Shown here: positions 23,431-24,623 of the stretch, in pieces
How positions within the stretch are numbered: position 1 is the stretch's first letter
Layout: every line of letters begins with the position of its first letter
DNA from: Belnapia sp.
GTDB lineage: Bacteria > Pseudomonadota > Alphaproteobacteria > Acetobacterales > Acetobacteraceae
Assembly (NCBI GenBank): GCA_028291445.1
Contig: JAQGIA010000140.1
Coordinates: 1 to 24,623 of the forward strand
DNA length: 24,623 nucleotides
Direction: 5' to 3'
Made by a program: the position numbers and the translations under genes
The notes under the pieces: generated by a model
Told to the model about the DNA's origin: nothing
The model's database searches: none
The model's input: the letters and a program-made list of their open reading frames with translations, nothing else

Positions 23431-24449
23431 TGGCGAAAATAGATGCGCGACGGGTGGCGGCCTTTTTGGCCGATCCGGGTGCCTGCCGCGTGGTCCTGCT
23501 GCATGGGGATGACCCAGGGCTGATCCGGGAAAGAGCGGAAGCGCTGGTCCGTAGTGTAGCCGCCGGTGATGCCCTGTGTTTGGTCGAGGTCCCGCGGGAC
23601 GGACTGCGCAGCGCCGGATTGCTGGCTGCCGAGGCGGCAAGCTCGCCGCTTACCGGTGGACGCTGCCTGATCCGGGTGCGGGATGTGGGGGATGGGGTAG
23701 CGCCGGCGAATGCGGCCAAGGCGGCGCTGGCAGGCCCCGGTCCAGGGCTGGTGGTGATGGAGGCTCCGGAGCTTCGTACCACCTCGGCACTGTTCAAGGC
23801 GATCGATGCCTCACCACGCGGGGCGGTCATTGCCTGCTACCGAGAGCGGGGGGCTGAGCTATCGGCCTCCATCAATCGCATCCTGCAGGAGCTTGCCGTA
23901 ACGGCCGAACCGGCCGCAGTGGAATGGATCGCCCAGCGGTTGGGTGAAGACCGGATGCTGCTTCGGCGAGAATTGGAGAAGCTGGCGCTTTTCGTCGGCC
24001 AGGGCGGCCGGGCAACCCAGGAAGCAGCCGTTGCCTGCATCGCCGAGGGCTCCGCCTTGGACCTCGAAGAAGCCTTGATGGCTGCCATGGCGGGGGAGAT
24101 CGCGACCGCAGACAAGGCACTGGCCAGCGCATTCGCCGAAGGGGCTAATGCCGTGCAGGTCGTGCGCTCGGCACTGCGCCATATTCAGCGGCTGCAATTG
24201 GCGGCCTTGGCAGTGGCGGGAGGAGCAGCGGCATCAGCCGCCGTCGAAAACCTTCGGCCGCCGGTCTTCTTCCGGCATAAGCCTGCTTTCGAACGCGCCT
24301 TGCGCCTATGGCGATTGGAGGCTTTGGAAATCGCCGGGACTGGCTTGCTGGAAGTAGAGCGGCGGACCAAGACCACCGGCCTGCCAGCCGAGATTATTGC
24401 TCGCAATGCAATAGTCGGACTGGCTCGACAGGCGCTGGCACGACGGTAG
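23430..24449 (+). CDS. holA: DNA polymerase III delta subunit
   Basis: HolA opens the beta sliding clamp within the clamp-loader complex. The 339-residue protein has the delta-subunit layout: an N-terminal AAA+-like domain without a functional P-loop (VVLLHGDDPGLIRERAEALV at about 21-40), LVVMEAPELRTTSALFKAI, the helical lid region with AVEWIAQRLGEDRMLLRRELEKLALF, and a C-terminal collar with PPVFFRHKPAFERALRLW. The ATG shares one base with the lptE stop (TGATG). Its stop is three bases from the stop of the convergent parB gene, with no separate terminator. Confidence 0.95.
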   Translation: MAKIDARRVAAFLADPGACRVVLLHGDDPGLIRERAEALVRSVAAGDALCLVEVPRDGLRSAGLLAAEAASSPLTGGRCLIRVRDVGDGVAPANAAKAALAGPGPGLVVMEAPELRTTSALFKAIDASPRGAVIACYRERGAELSASINRILQELAVTAEPAAVEWIAQRLGEDRMLLRRELEKLALFVGQGGRATQEAAVACIAEGSALDLEEALMAAMAGEIATADKALASAFAEGANAVQVVRSALRHIQRLQLAALAVAGGAAASAAVENLRPPVFFRHKPAFERALRLWRLEALEIAGTGLLEVERRTKTTGLPAEIIARNAIVGLARQALARR

Positions 24450-24452
24450 GGG

Positions 24453-24623
24453 TTACCCGCCCTGCAAAAGCCGGATGACGCCATCCAGCTGGTCTAGATC
24501 GCGATAGGCGATGGTGAGATGGCCACCTTTTCTGACGGTCCGGATGCTGATCTGGAGGCCCAGTCTTTCCGATAATTCTCGCTCCAGGGCGGCAACGGAA
24601 GGCTCGGCCTGTGCTGGCTTGGC
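24453..24623 (-). CDS. parB: Chromosome partitioning protein ParB, C-terminal part
   Basis: The last 56 codons of a minus-strand gene that continues past the window edge. The translation includes AALERELSERLGLQISIRT, then KGGHLTIAYRDLDQLDGVI and ends RLLQGG with TAA. This is the leucine-zipper dimerisation domain at the C-terminus of ParB, which spreads on DNA from parS sites and works with ParA in chromosome segregation. The N-terminal CTP/nuclease-like fold and helix-turn-helix lie outside the window. A ParB next to holA with leuS-lptE upstream is a normal alphaproteobacterial arrangement. Confidence 0.9.
   Translation of the reverse strand, partial: AKPAQAEPSVAALERELSERLGLQISIRTVRKGGHLTIAYRDLDQLDGVIRLLQGG

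Overview
The window is high-GC chromosomal DNA from an alphaproteobacterium, most likely Rhodospirillales and probably Acetobacteraceae (an inference from gene content, GC and codon use). It holds hopanoid genes (hpnN, hpnH), a phasin with a PhaR-type operator, an alphaproteobacterial porin, DUF3576 and DUF1489 proteins, and a leuS-lptE-holA run followed by parB. I see no phage, transposon, CRISPR array, rRNA or tRNA gene. No stretch longer than 300 bases lacks a gene.

Left part (1-7580): the 3' portion of murJ on + meets a minus-strand series read copC > copD > hpnN > phasin > LCMT-type methyltransferase. The first three are tightly packed and probably cotranscribed. The phasin has its own 104-base upstream region with a CTGC-N3-GCAG operator. 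Across a 190-base divergent promoter region carrying an 11-base direct repeat lies ispH-hpnH on +. ispH makes the C5 precursors that hopanoids are built from, hpnH makes adenosylhopane, and hpnN exports hopanoids, so both sides of this promoter serve hopanoid biology. CopC/CopD add periplasmic copper handling.

Middle part (9999-15265): an Nfu-type Fe-S carrier, a RutE-like nitroreductase, an orphan OmpR-type response regulator (minus), a RibA whose N-terminal half looks like a degenerate DHBP synthase domain, an L,D-transpeptidase overlapping ribA, a YggS-type PLP protein (minus), and a divergent short ThiE/TenI-like protein.

Right part (15508-24623): a porin with a G-quadruplex motif upstream and a textbook terminator downstream; a DUF3576 lipoprotein, possibly leaderless, with its own terminator; what looks like a decaying azlCD pair; DUF1489 (minus) divergent from an isocitrate lyase/PEP mutase superfamily enzyme; a small Cys-rich lipoprotein with a Pro-rich tail (minus); then leuS-lptE-holA (+), joined by overlaps and convergent with the C-terminal part of parB.

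I do not see an obviously new multi-gene system. The best leads are the copper/hopanoid/phasin gene order with its operator sites, the porin-leader G-quadruplex, the RibB-like relic domain on RibA, and the clustered frame disruptions in azlCD.
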